Source of the DNA: Nitrosarchaeum sp.
Lineage (GTDB): Archaea > Thermoproteota > Nitrososphaeria > Nitrososphaerales > Nitrosopumilaceae
Assembly (NCBI RefSeq): GCF_035968265.1
Contig: NZ_JAVYIM010000006.1
Span: 124,001 to 188,000 of the forward strand
Reading direction: 5' to 3'
DNA: 64,000 bases
Positions 35,080-44,088 of this stretch are shown here, one piece after another. Positions within the stretch are counted from its first letter, which is position 1; the number at the start of each line of letters is the position of its first letter. The position numbers and the translations under genes were made by a program. The notes below the pieces were generated by a model. That model searched no databases. It was not told the origin of the DNA and worked only from the letters and a program-made list of their open reading frames with translations.

Positions 35080-36168
35080 TTGAGAATTATTATGATATTT
35101 TTTGTGAAGGAACGAAGAAAAAATCTTCTCAAATTCGCTCAAAAGATCGACTGTGATACACTAATTGCATTTGAGCCTGAAAATTTATTCTACATGACTG
35201 GATTTTGGGGGGAGGCTATTGGTATGTTGGAAAAAGGAGGAAAAACTACCATTATTGCTCCTGAACTTGAAGTAGGTCGTGTTAAAGAAGAATCTGAAGA
35301 CTGTGATGTAATTACGGCAGAACGTGGTATGGGATTAATCTCTTCATTAACCAATAAAATCAAAAAAAAATCTGTCTGCACTGATTGCCAAAATTATTCA
35401 GTAATGACATCTCTCAAAAAAGTTGTCCCTAAGATAATATCATCTACTGAGCCATTTTATGATGCTCGTATTATAAAAGATGAATCTGAGATCAATATTT
35501 TGAAAAAAGCTTCAAAAATAATTGATGAAATGTATGAACTTTGTAATAAAAAAATGAAAGTAGGCCAAAAAGAGTCTGAATTGCAAACAATCTTGATGTC
35601 ATACGCAATGGAACAAAAAATGTTTGATACTGGATACAAATCAACACTTAACCCTTTGATTATAGCTGGAGGATCCAATGGAGCATTACCACATGCACAA
35701 GTAACTGATAGAAAATTCAAAAAAGGAGATCTTGTAGTAGTTGATCTTACATTGAGATACAAAGGATATGTTTCAGATGCAACTAGAACATTTGCAATTG
35801 GAAAAATATCTCCTCAAGAAAAACAAGTCTATGAAATTGTAAAAGAATCACAAAAACTTGGATTAAAATCAGTTAAACCAAATGTTAATTGTAAAGATGT
35901 AGACTCTGCTTGTAGAAAATACATCGAAGAACAAAACTATGGGAAATATTTTATTCATTCAACAGGTCATGGTATTGGACTTGAAGTTCATGAGTTACCA
36001 ACTGTCTCATATCGAAGTGATACAAAATTAAAAGAGAACATGGCTATTACTGTAGAGCCTGGAATCTATATACCGAATAAATTTGGAGTAAGAATTGAAG
36101 ACTCCTTAATTGTAAAAGCCAAACCAATAATTTTGCATAAATTTACAAAAGATCTAATTACTATCTAA
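35080..36168 (+). CDS. M24 family Xaa-Pro aminopeptidase/dipeptidase
   Basis: 362 residues. It removes N-terminal residues next to proline using two metal ions. The creatinase-type N-terminal domain covers about 1-130 and the pita-bread domain about 140-360. The metal ligands are visible: the two aspartates in VVDLTLRYKGYVSDATRTF, the His of HSTGHGIGLEVHELP, and the glutamates of VEPGIYIP and RIEDSL. A TATA-like tgtatacaa near 35051 fits the TTG start at 35080. Confidence 0.92.
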   Translation: MRIIMIFFVKERRKNLLKFAQKIDCDTLIAFEPENLFYMTGFWGEAIGMLEKGGKTTIIAPELEVGRVKEESEDCDVITAERGMGLISSLTNKIKKKSVCTDCQNYSVMTSLKKVVPKIISSTEPFYDARIIKDESEINILKKASKIIDEMYELCNKKMKVGQKESELQTILMSYAMEQKMFDTGYKSTLNPLIIAGGSNGALPHAQVTDRKFKKGDLVVVDLTLRYKGYVSDATRTFAIGKISPQEKQVYEIVKESQKLGLKSVKPNVNCKDVDSACRKYIEEQNYGKYFIHSTGHGIGLEVHELPTVSYRSDTKLKENMAITVEPGIYIPNKFGVRIEDSLIVKAKPIILHKFTKDLITI

Positions 36169-36170
36169 TT

Positions 36171-36659
36171 CTAGTCGTAATAGTTCACAATATCAATTAT
36201 GTGTTTTGCATTTGAGCTTTCAGCCTTGATTTCTTTTGTAATTTGATTTACATTCCAGATATATTCTATATTTCCTTTATATGATTCAAACATCAAAACT
36301 ACTTTATAATTTTCAGTAGAATCGACTTTAGTAATGTTTAGTTCCACTTTTGTTTTTTTGTTATCATATATTTTTTCATCAGGATATTCTTTAGCAATTT
36401 GTTCTTTGATAGCATTCATTACAGTCAATCCTTTTTCATTTGGACCATTATATGACATTAAAATTTCTAAAATTTGTTTTTCTTCATTTGATAAATTATC
36501 TGGAAAACTACTTTCTAAGTCACCTTTTGTTAATTCAGGAATTACAAATACCACAAAAATTGCTACTATGCCTAGATAAATTGGAGCTCTTTTTTTTAGA
36601 AATGACTTAAAATCTGACTTTTTTGGTTCATCTTCTTTCCTTTTGTTATTTTTACCCAT
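36171..36659 (-). CDS. Small membrane-anchored protein, unknown function
   Basis: 162 residues. A lysine-rich N-terminus is followed by one membrane segment (about 30-46) and an outside domain of about 110 residues. The outer part has an alpha-plus-beta look (EKQILEILMSYNGPNEKGLTVMNAI...VVLMFESYKGNIEYIWNV), somewhat like a cystatin or NTF2-type unit. No catalytic motif is seen. It lies convergent with the M24 gene and just downstream of the methyltransferase gene on the same strand. Confidence 0.6.
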   Translation of the reverse strand: MGKNNKRKEDEPKKSDFKSFLKKRAPIYLGIVAIFVVFVIPELTKGDLESSFPDNLSNEEKQILEILMSYNGPNEKGLTVMNAIKEQIAKEYPDEKIYDNKKTKVELNITKVDSTENYKVVLMFESYKGNIEYIWNVNQITKEIKAESSNAKHIIDIVNYYD

Positions 36660-36679
36660 TTCTACTCCTTACTACCAAT

Positions 36680-37522
36680 CTAGTATTTTGCAGTTAAAAT
36701 TAAAACTTGCCAAGGAAATACTATCATTTCATTTCTTTTTGTATATGGAATAGTGTTTTGTTTAACTACCTGTTTCAATTCTCTTCTTTGAGATTTATCT
36801 AATGCATCTAATTTTTCCTTAATTGGTTTAGCAATGTATTTCAGATAATTTTTCCAGTAATCTTCAAAATTTCCAGGACTATAGCTAAATGTAAAATCTT
36901 TTATTGAAATTTTTGAGAATCCTGCATTTTTTATTTCATCGTATAGTGATTTTTTTGTTCCAAATCTATCTAAATTAGGAGTACCAGGTGGTACATAGTC
37001 TGGAATAAATTTTGTAATAGCATCTAAAATACTGCTAAAAAATGGAACTTTGTCTTTATGACCATGAACTGATATTCCTAGTGTTCCCGTTTTTTTGAGG
37101 CTATTTCTGATATTTTTTAATGCTTTTTGTGCATTTGGGAAAAAAAATAATGCATACTGACATGTTATAATGTCAAATTTATGATTAAAATTAAATTTTT
37201 CAGCATCAATATTTATAAAATCTAAATTGGATTTTTTACCATTCCATTTTTTCGCAATATTAATTGCAGTAACTGAAGTATCTGCTCCAATAACACATCC
37301 TGAATTTCCAATTCTATCAAGAATTTTTTTTGTAACTGCACCAGTACCACATGCAAGATCTAAGATAATGTCACCTCTCTTTACATTTACTAGATCAACT
37401 AACTTTGATGTACTTTGAAATGGTCCTTGATTAACACCGGCCCATCTTTTATGATATCTTGGTGCTATTTCATTCCATATCTTGATGTTTCTTTGTTTAT
37501 ACTCAGTATGATCTAGTTTCAT
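36680..37522 (-). CDS. SAM-dependent methyltransferase (class I, UbiE-like)
   Basis: 280 residues with a Rossmann-type SAM site. Motif I is ILDLACGTGAVTKKIL (about 54-69), followed by an acidic GADTS and the FDIITCQYALFFFPN motif. The layout matches UbiE/COQ5-type small-molecule methyltransferases. The C-terminal region has no extra domain. Substrate unknown: quinone, lipid or tetrapyrrole-like targets are all open. The 148 bases upstream hold no clear gene. Confidence 0.82.
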   Translation of the reverse strand: MKLDHTEYKQRNIKIWNEIAPRYHKRWAGVNQGPFQSTSKLVDLVNVKRGDIILDLACGTGAVTKKILDRIGNSGCVIGADTSVTAINIAKKWNGKKSNLDFINIDAEKFNFNHKFDIITCQYALFFFPNAQKALKNIRNSLKKTGTLGISVHGHKDKVPFFSSILDAITKFIPDYVPPGTPNLDRFGTKKSLYDEIKNAGFSKISIKDFTFSYSPGNFEDYWKNYLKYIAKPIKEKLDALDKSQRRELKQVVKQNTIPYTKRNEMIVFPWQVLILTAKY

Positions 37523-37670
37523 TATATTTTTGATATTTGATGATATATTTTATGTAATCTCTTTAAAATCTGATTTAATTGTTCTTCCTGTCTCGTGAAA
37601 ATACATATGTTCAATCTCTTTTAGCTTATCTAATGTTTTTTCGTTTTGTATTTTCTTTAATTTAATTTTA

Positions 37671-39005
37671 TTATATTATGCTACAAGTTTTTTTATTTCT
37701 GATTTTTTCATTTTTTATTTTTATTTTATTCTCAATCTCTTTTATAATTAATTTGGCAATTTTTTCTTTTTTTATCCAACCAGATGAAATCACTTTGTTT
37801 GAATCTATTATCAATATCTCATTACTTTCAGGATTTTTTTTATATCTTTTTGAACCGATGTCATTTGCGATGATCATATCTGCATTTGATTCATTCATTT
37901 TTTTCTTTGCAAGTGCAATTAATTCATTTTTTGGAATATTTGCCTCAGCTTTAAAACCTACCAAGAATACATTTTTCTGATATTTTTTAATAAAATTAAT
38001 TATTTTTGGAGTCTTTTTGAGGCTGATTTTTATTTTATTTTTAGAACTTTTTATTTTATTTTTGCTAGGATTTTCTGGAATGTAGTCTGATATGGCAGCT
38101 GCCATTATTACAATATCAAATTTATTCTGCATCTCTTTTTTTACTACATTAAATATTTCGTTGCTTGTAGAAATTTTAATTATTTTTACTCCTTTTGGTG
38201 GTTTTTCACTTCCTGGACCATAAACTAATGTGACCTTAGCTCCTGACGAAATTAATTCTGAAGCTAATAACATGCCAGTTTTTCCTGAGCTTTGATTTGT
38301 GATTATTCTAACAGGATCAATATACTCAATTGTTGGTCCAGCTGTAATCAAAACTTTTTTATTTTTTAATATCGATGAAAACCCAAATTTTTTTAATACA
38401 TAATTTAAAACATCTTCTGGTTCGGTAGCTTTTGCTTTACCTTCAGTTTGCTGAGGAGCTAGAAATTCAATTTTATTCTTTAAAAAATCAACATTCTTTT
38501 TTACTGCTGCATTTTCATACATAGATGCATGCATGGCAAGGCACATCAAAATTGGAATTTTTGAACCAAACCCTACTGTAAGCACCGTAGATACCGGTGT
38601 ATCGTCAATACCATTAGCTAATTTTCCTAATGTGTTTGCAGTTGCTGGATAAACTATGATAAGATCTGATTGGTTATAGTCTGCTAATTTGATGTGTTCT
38701 AATTCACCTGTTAGCTTTGTTATTACTGCATTTCCTGTTGCCCACTTAAAATAATCTGGCTGTACTAATTTTGTAACCGCATCACTTGTAACACATCTGA
38801 CATCTGCACCATGTCTCATTAGTAATCTTGCTAATTCGATTGCTTTGTATGCTGCTACACTTCCTGCTACACAAAGAACAATTTTTTTCCCAGAAAGTTC
38901 AACTCCATATGAGCTCACAATATCTAATGATGGATGATTCTTTTCCTTAATGATCTTCTTTTTAGCTGCCAATTTGCTCTCGTAGTTTTTTAAATTCATC
39001 TTCAT
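37671..39005 (-). CDS. coaBC: CoaBC: phosphopantothenoylcysteine synthetase/decarboxylase
   Basis: 444 residues. It joins cysteine to 4'-phosphopantothenate and decarboxylates the product, two steps of CoA synthesis. The FMN-binding CoaC domain (about 35-205) has IVLCVAGSVAAYKAIELARLL and LAMHASMYEN. The CoaB domain (about 220-430) has VLITAGPTIEYIDPVRIITNQSSGKTG. It overlaps the end of panB by 44 bases, which ties it to the CoA operon. The C-terminus is lysine-rich. An 8-residue-later start is possible but would not change the domains. Confidence 0.94.
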   Translation of the reverse strand: MKMNLKNYESKLAAKKKIIKEKNHPSLDIVSSYGVELSGKKIVLCVAGSVAAYKAIELARLLMRHGADVRCVTSDAVTKLVQPDYFKWATGNAVITKLTGELEHIKLADYNQSDLIIVYPATANTLGKLANGIDDTPVSTVLTVGFGSKIPILMCLAMHASMYENAAVKKNVDFLKNKIEFLAPQQTEGKAKATEPEDVLNYVLKKFGFSSILKNKKVLITAGPTIEYIDPVRIITNQSSGKTGMLLASELISSGAKVTLVYGPGSEKPPKGVKIIKISTSNEIFNVVKKEMQNKFDIVIMAAAISDYIPENPSKNKIKSSKNKIKISLKKTPKIINFIKKYQKNVFLVGFKAEANIPKNELIALAKKKMNESNADMIIANDIGSKRYKKNPESNEILIIDSNKVISSGWIKKEKIAKLIIKEIENKIKIKNEKIRNKKTCSII

Positions 39006-39801
39006 CCATTGAAAACCAGTTTTCTTGGGCAGGAAATATGCCTGATTCTACTTCTGTTTTATAATTTTCAAGAGATTTTACAATTTCCTCTGATAGATTC
39101 AAATATCTTTTTGCAAATTTTGGTTTGATTTTTTCATACATTCCCAACAAGTCTTGCACAACTAGAACCTGTCCGTTGCAACCAACTCCTGAACCAATTC
39201 CAATCGTTGGTATTCTTACTGTCTCTGAAATTATTTGTGCAACCTCATGACTTACCATTTCTAAAACAATACTGAATACACCAGCTTCTTCAAGCTCTTT
39301 TGCATCTTCGATTAATTTTATTGCAGTGTCTTTTGTTTTCCCCTGTACCTTGTATCCTTCAGATAACATTGTTGTTTGTGGTTGTAATCCAATATGGCCC
39401 ATTACTGGAATGCCGATATCTGTAATTGCACTAATTGTTTCTGACATTGCAATTCCACCTTCTAGTTTTACTGCATCAGCTCCTGCTCGTATTAATCTGC
39501 CGGAATTTTTTATTGCATCCTCAATACTTACTTGATATGACATAAATGGTAAATCTGCAACCAACAAAGCATTTTTCCTTGCTCTACTGACTGCTTCTGT
39601 AAACATACACATTTGATCCATTGTTACTGGTATGGTATTTTCATAGCCAAGCATTACCATGCCCGCACTATCTCCAACAAGTAAAATGTCTATTCCAGCT
39701 TTATCACACAGTGAAGCAAGTGTATAATCATAACTTGTAACGACTGAAATTTTTCTACCATCTTTTTTCATTCGAATAATATCATAGACTGATTTATGCA
39801 A
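38962..39801 (-). CDS. panB: 3-Methyl-2-oxobutanoate hydroxymethyltransferase (PanB)
   Basis: 279 residues. It adds a hydroxymethyl group to ketoisovalerate to give ketopantoate. VTSYDYTLASLCDKAGIDILLVGDS (split, about 20-44), ADLPFMSYQ, ADAVKLEGG and the catalytic glutamate in VLEMVSHEVA are standard. The gene overlaps PPS by eight bases upstream and coaBC downstream. Length is typical of PanB. Confidence 0.95.
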   Translation of the reverse strand: MHKSVYDIIRMKKDGRKISVVTSYDYTLASLCDKAGIDILLVGDSAGMVMLGYENTIPVTMDQMCMFTEAVSRARKNALLVADLPFMSYQVSIEDAIKNSGRLIRAGADAVKLEGGIAMSETISAITDIGIPVMGHIGLQPQTTMLSEGYKVQGKTKDTAIKLIEDAKELEEAGVFSIVLEMVSHEVAQIISETVRIPTIGIGSGVGCNGQVLVVQDLLGMYEKIKPKFAKRYLNLSEEIVKSLENYKTEVESGIFPAQENWFSMDEDEFKKLREQIGS

Positions 39802-40558
39802 AATGAGATCTCCTTGTTAAATTATTTCTAATTTCAATTATGTTATCTGCAAGATTTTTTTTATTATTAAAATTCTTGACGATTTTTTCAAGTGCATTCT
39901 TGTTATTTTTTGATAATTTTTTACAAGTTATAGATAACAATTCTACGGCACGAATCACATTATCAACTATTGTAATATTTGCCGTTTGTGAAGTTCTTGA
40001 AAGTGGATTAAGATCAAATGTTATGACTGTTTTTCCAGCTTTTCTCAGTGCCATGGTTCTATCTCCATCTTCTAATGGAACAATTACAATATCGGCTGCA
40101 AATATTCCATTTTTATCAACTATTCTTCTAGCAGAATCTAATCCTGATAGTGTGGTTGAAAAATTAGAATTTGTACCTAAAATTTCGTTTGCACCATTTT
40201 TTTTAAGAGTCTTTATAATGTTCTTTTTTCGTTTTTCATTAGCATAAAACAAGTTTACTTCAATTTTTGCACCTGAGATTTTGGCAAGATTGATTACTTC
40301 TTTTGGGCACAATGCGGCAATATTTCCATTGATTGAAATGACTGGTAATTTTGCCAAAAGGATTTGTGCTGCAGCAGCATTGATTGCTAGTTTCGCAGCC
40401 TTGCTTGTTTTTTCACCAAGTAAATAATCAAAAGCTTCTCCTCTACCATGTGCTAAGAGACCTTCTTTAGCTACTAATCCCTGCTCAAATCCTAAAACAA
40501 GTTTTTCTCTAATTAAAAGAGATTTAGCTCTAGGATGAGATTTTGGAATTAAAGACAT
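39794..40558 (-). CDS. 4-Phosphopantoate--beta-alanine ligase (archaeal PPS)
   Basis: 254 residues. This archaeal enzyme replaces PanC by joining phosphopantoate and beta-alanine. The sequence IPKSHPRAKSLLIREKL at the N-terminus, the HGRGEAFDYLLGE segment and FAADIVIVPLEDGDRT are diagnostic of the family. Position between pantoate kinase and panB supports it. It is typical of archaea and absent from bacteria, so it marks the lineage as well. Confidence 0.93.
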   Translation of the reverse strand: MSLIPKSHPRAKSLLIREKLVLGFEQGLVAKEGLLAHGRGEAFDYLLGEKTSKAAKLAINAAAAQILLAKLPVISINGNIAALCPKEVINLAKISGAKIEVNLFYANEKRKKNIIKTLKKNGANEILGTNSNFSTTLSGLDSARRIVDKNGIFAADIVIVPLEDGDRTMALRKAGKTVITFDLNPLSRTSQTANITIVDNVIRAVELLSITCKKLSKNNKNALEKIVKNFNNKKNLADNIIEIRNNLTRRSHFA

Positions 40559-40568
40559 CTATATTCAA

Positions 40569-41483
40569 TTAATTATTGAGCACTCTTGCTCCCTGATTAT
40601 CCAATTCTGATTTTATAATTATTGCTTCAGGATATTTTTTTAAAATTTGCAAAACCTTTTCTTCTTTTTCTTTTGGAATCATAGTAAATACAGTTTCACC
40701 AAATAATGCAACGCCACATTTTATTCCATTTGAAGCTAATTCTTGAATTAAATTTTCCATTCTTAATGTCATAACTTGAATATATTTCGCAAATTCTAAT
40801 GACATATCTTCAAAATGTTCATAATTTTTTGATTCTAATAATTTAGTTACCATTTTTCCACCAAGACCATTAATTTGTGGTAAACGTTCTTTGATGAATT
40901 TATTTGTTGAAATTGGGGAAAAACAAATCATGATTATTGTAATTTCTCCAGGATTAATTTTTTCTACTTGACCTATTCCTGGTGCTCCCGGTTTGATTCT
41001 AATTTCAAAACCTCCATGATATGATGCTAAAACATCACCTAATCCTGTATTACAATTTATTTCTGCATTATGAGCAATCTGACCAATCATAGTGTGATCT
41101 AATTTTGTTTTAAGCACATGATCTAATGCATATGATAATGATAACGCGACAGCACTGCTAGAACCTAAACCATATCCAACAGGTATGGTAATCTCATGTC
41201 GAATATCAAAAAACATGTCTTCAAAATTTCCAAGCTTTAAAAATTCATTTAAAACATATTCTGAAACATCTGTCTTATCTGATTCATAACCTATGGTTGT
41301 AATTTTAAAATTAGAATTTTGATTAATTTTTGGTAAAATATTGATATGTGTAGTAACTCCCTCTCTTATTGAAAATCCAGCACCCATGGAACCTATTTTT
41401 TCTGGATTTTTTTGATAGTCTTTTTCTAAGTACGCTTTGAAAAAACCTGTTACATGAGCAGGACAAAATGCAGTCGACTCCAT
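40569..41483 (-). CDS. Pantoate kinase (GHMP family)
   Basis: 304 residues. It phosphorylates pantoate in the archaeal CoA route. An ATP-binding GHMP motif PVGYGLGSSSAVALSLSYAL (about 106-125) is clear. The opening FCPAHVTGFFKAYLEKD and GSMGAGFSIREGV match archaeal PoK. It is the first gene of a four-gene minus-strand operon (PoK-PPS-PanB-CoaBC) with gaps or overlaps of only a few bases. CoA or acetyl-CoA feedback is known for some family members. Confidence 0.9.
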   Translation of the reverse strand: MESTAFCPAHVTGFFKAYLEKDYQKNPEKIGSMGAGFSIREGVTTHINILPKINQNSNFKITTIGYESDKTDVSEYVLNEFLKLGNFEDMFFDIRHEITIPVGYGLGSSSAVALSLSYALDHVLKTKLDHTMIGQIAHNAEINCNTGLGDVLASYHGGFEIRIKPGAPGIGQVEKINPGEITIIMICFSPISTNKFIKERLPQINGLGGKMVTKLLESKNYEHFEDMSLEFAKYIQVMTLRMENLIQELASNGIKCGVALFGETVFTMIPKEKEEKVLQILKKYPEAIIIKSELDNQGARVLNN

Positions 41484-41534
41484 TGATCATAGTTTAAATT
41501 TTACACAAAATATAAGAATATGGCTTAAATTAAT

Positions 41535-41546
41535 TATACTAGTATA
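41535..41546. promoter_or_regulatory. 12-bp perfect palindrome before AbrB-PhoU gene
   Basis: tatact-agtata ends two bases before the TTG start at 41549 and follows a TATA-like cttaaatta (about 41523-41531). Its position at the likely transcription start suggests an operator, perhaps for the AbrB domain encoded just downstream. It also lies in the shared spacer with the divergent CoA operon. Confidence 0.4.
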
Positions 41547-41548
41547 AA

Positions 41549-42529
41549 TTGACTAAATTCATTCGACGCCTACAACGTATAGGTAGCAGCATACTAGTTT
41601 CATTGCCAAAAGAATGGATAGTTGCTAATAATTTAGATAAAGGTAGTCAAATTGAACTTGAGACTGGACAAGATACCATTTCTATTTCTGCAAATAAAGA
41701 AATGCGTCCAACCAAGGAACTTGTAATTTCATATCCATTACCTAAAGATGAAAATATTGTTGCTGATATTACTGGAGCATATCTATTAGGATATGATGTT
41801 ATACTAATCAATTCCAAATCAACTATACCTGGTGTTGATAGAGAACAAATTAGAAATTCTATGCGACGATTAGTTGGAATGGAAATTATTGAAGAAGATG
41901 CCTCCCATATTAACATGCAATTTCTTTTGGATGCTACAACACTTAATCCAGAAAAAATTCTAAAAAGAATGAGCTCTATCGCACTTGGAATGTATGAAGA
42001 TGTATCAAATGGATTAATTTTAAATGATAAATCTAATTTACGAACATTATCAAATAGAGATGTAGAAGTAAACAGACAATATTTTCTTCTTGTACGTTTA
42101 ATCAGAAGTACACTTGTTGACAAAAGATTAGCTAATGTATTTAATCTAGAAAATATAGATATTTTAGATTATAGAGTAGCTGCAAATCTTTTAGAAAATG
42201 CTGGTGATACAATAGTCGAACTTGCTGATTTTATATATAATTCATCTTTGTCTGATCAACACTTGAAAAAAATTTTTGATGTAGTTCAAAATTTTAATGA
42301 TCTCGCAGAAAAGTCTATTGATGCTTTTACAAAACCTGATCGACGTTTAGCTATTGAAGCTATTGCATTACACAAAAAATATCAGGAAAATCTTTCTAAA
42401 CTAAGAAACACAATTGGAAATAAAAAAGAAATTCCAATTGATCTTCTTGATCTTGTTTATATGTTTGAACGAATTACTAAGTCATGGGCAGATGTAGTAG
42501 ATCTTGTAAAACCAATATACAATAAATAA
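41549..42529 (+). CDS. AbrB-PhoU fusion regulator
   Basis: 326 residues. The N-terminal SpoVT/AbrB DNA-binding unit (RRLQRIGSSILVSLPKEWI, about 5-23) is followed by PhoU-like three-helix bundles (about 110-320). Archaeal proteins with this architecture are linked to phosphate control, but their targets vary. TTG start. It is divergent from the CoA operon across 65 bases and convergent with the Nudix gene. A phosphate-responsive role is inference. Confidence 0.85.
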   Translation: MTKFIRRLQRIGSSILVSLPKEWIVANNLDKGSQIELETGQDTISISANKEMRPTKELVISYPLPKDENIVADITGAYLLGYDVILINSKSTIPGVDREQIRNSMRRLVGMEIIEEDASHINMQFLLDATTLNPEKILKRMSSIALGMYEDVSNGLILNDKSNLRTLSNRDVEVNRQYFLLVRLIRSTLVDKRLANVFNLENIDILDYRVAANLLENAGDTIVELADFIYNSSLSDQHLKKIFDVVQNFNDLAEKSIDAFTKPDRRLAIEAIALHKKYQENLSKLRNTIGNKKEIPIDLLDLVYMFERITKSWADVVDLVKPIYNK

Positions 42530-42530
42530 T

Positions 42531-43043
42531 TTAATTTAATTTCTTTTTTAATGCGTATGTTAAAACTGCACAAATTGTCTTTGAATCTTGAATTTTTCCA
42601 TTTTTTATCATCGTAATTACTTTTTTAAAATCCATCTTCACTACAGATAATATTTCATCTTCATCTAGCTTCAAATCTGTATTTTTTTTCAATTCGGACG
42701 CTACAAAACAATGAATAGCCTCAGTATTGTACCCTATAGAAGGATAGTAGCTTATCAACGGTGTCATTTTTTTAGCACTGTATCCTGTTTCTTCTTCTAA
42801 TTCTCTAAAAGCACACTTCTTTGGATCTTCTTTTTTTTCTAATGTACCTGCTGGAATTTCAATAACATAACCGTGGGGATATCTATGTTGTTTTACAAGT
42901 ATCAGTTTATTTTTTTCATCAAATGCTAAAATTGCCGCTGCTCCTCTATGTTCTATCATCTCTCGTTTTACTTTTCTACCTTCAATTACTAAATCATAAA
43001 TGCTAAGACCTAATATTTTACCTTCGTAGATCTTCTTCTTCAT
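42531..43043 (-). CDS. Nudix hydrolase (ADP-ribose pyrophosphatase-like)
   Basis: 170 residues. It probably hydrolyses ADP-ribose or related nucleoside diphosphate sugars. The full Nudix box G-x5-E-x7-REUxEExGU is present at about residues 65-87 (GTLEKKEDPKKCAFRELEEE then TGY). The N-terminal VKREMIEHRGAAAILAF and the KQHRYP segment match the ADP-ribose pyrophosphatase group. It is convergent with the AbrB-PhoU gene, one base apart. Confidence 0.88.
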   Translation of the reverse strand: MKKKIYEGKILGLSIYDLVIEGRKVKREMIEHRGAAAILAFDEKNKLILVKQHRYPHGYVIEIPAGTLEKKEDPKKCAFRELEEETGYSAKKMTPLISYYPSIGYNTEAIHCFVASELKKNTDLKLDEDEILSVVKMDFKKVITMIKNGKIQDSKTICAVLTYALKKKLN

Positions 43044-43068
43044 GTTTGATTCATAATTTGATTAATAT

Positions 43069-43989
43069 TTAATTTGTTTGATACGAAATATGTAGTGTTC
43101 GAGATTTTTTAGCAATATTGATGGCTTGTTCTAACCATTTCATTGGAAATGATATCTCTTTTGGTATGAACAAATCTGCAGATTTTACTCCATTCATGTT
43201 TCTAACTATTTTGGTTAATTCATCCATTTCAAAAATATCACGGCTATACATGAATAACACAATCTGGTTTTTCGCAATAAATGGTATTTGCATAAATGAT
43301 TCAGAAAGTTCATTATTCATTTTGTCTAATGTTTCTTTAAGATTTCCATCAATCCATGCAAGTATGGCATGTGAAATAAAACCTTCAATTTTTCTTGGAT
43401 TATAAATTAATGTAAATTGAATACCGTTATTTTTTTGTAATTTATCAATACATCTTGTAACAGTTTTTGTAGAAATTGACATCTCTTCAGCTATTTTTTC
43501 AATTTTCTGTCTTGGTTCTTTTATTAAATATTCTAAAATTTCTAGATTTGTTTTAGTTAGATTAGAACTATATCCTGGACTTTCTGCTTCAAAAATTGAT
43601 AATACTCTTACATCCTTCATTAGTTTATTTGCAAGTTCTATTTTTTGTTGCAAATTTTCTTTTATTACTATACTACATACTGTGATTCCACCAACACATG
43701 GTACAACAAAAAATGGTTCTCCAACTAACTTGATTTGTTCTAAAATATCTTTGATGTTTTGTCCTGATACTACAATATACAAAACACCTAGTCCTAAAAT
43801 TGGAGGTTCTACTTTAATCGTAAATTTCTCAATTATTTTGGATTCCTGCATTTTTTTAATCCGTGCTCTAATTGCTCCGCCTGATATTCCTAACTCCTTT
43901 CCAATCTGTCTATCTGATTCTCTGCAATTGTTTAGTAGTCGGCTTAGAATTTTGATATCTAAATTGTCCAATATGTCACCTGAATCCAT
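43069..43989 (-). CDS. Lrp/AsnC-type regulator with two HTH units
   Basis: 306 residues. The first HTH is LDIKILSRLLNNCRESDRQI and GISGGAIRARIKKM (about 9-48). A second HTH lies near 150-195 (KIEKIAEEMSISTKTVTRCIDKL). An Lrp-like ligand domain seems to follow the first HTH (IVEKFTIKVEPPILGLGVLY-type strand). It is longer than a standard 150-residue Lrp protein, perhaps a tandem duplication. It is divergent from the ABC permease gene and could control it. Confidence 0.8.
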   Translation of the reverse strand: MDSGDILDNLDIKILSRLLNNCRESDRQIGKELGISGGAIRARIKKMQESKIIEKFTIKVEPPILGLGVLYIVVSGQNIKDILEQIKLVGEPFFVVPCVGGITVCSIVIKENLQQKIELANKLMKDVRVLSIFEAESPGYSSNLTKTNLEILEYLIKEPRQKIEKIAEEMSISTKTVTRCIDKLQKNNGIQFTLIYNPRKIEGFISHAILAWIDGNLKETLDKMNNELSESFMQIPFIAKNQIVLFMYSRDIFEMDELTKIVRNMNGVKSADLFIPKEISFPMKWLEQAINIAKKSRTLHISYQTN

Positions 43990-44016
43990 TTCATGTTGTA
44001 TACAATTAACTAATAA

Positions 44017-44027
44017 GATATAAAAAT
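44017..44027 (-). promoter_or_regulatory. TATA box of the Lrp-like gene
   Basis: The minus-strand sequence atttttatatc lies about 33 bases from the ATG at 43989, suitable for a short leader. The same spacer contains the promoter for the divergent ABC permease gene. Confidence 0.45.
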
Positions 44028-44088
44028 GTCTATACTGTTAGCACTATAGATAATATACATTAAATATCAGACTATTTTTAGTCTTCTC

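Noticed and set aside
37550-37668. Minus-strand frame between coaBC and the methyltransferase gene that reads like coding sequence with many charged residues
   Set aside because: Only 18 residues follow the single ATG at 37606; the longer stretch has no ATG, GTG or TTG start. It may be a gene remnant, but support is too weak.
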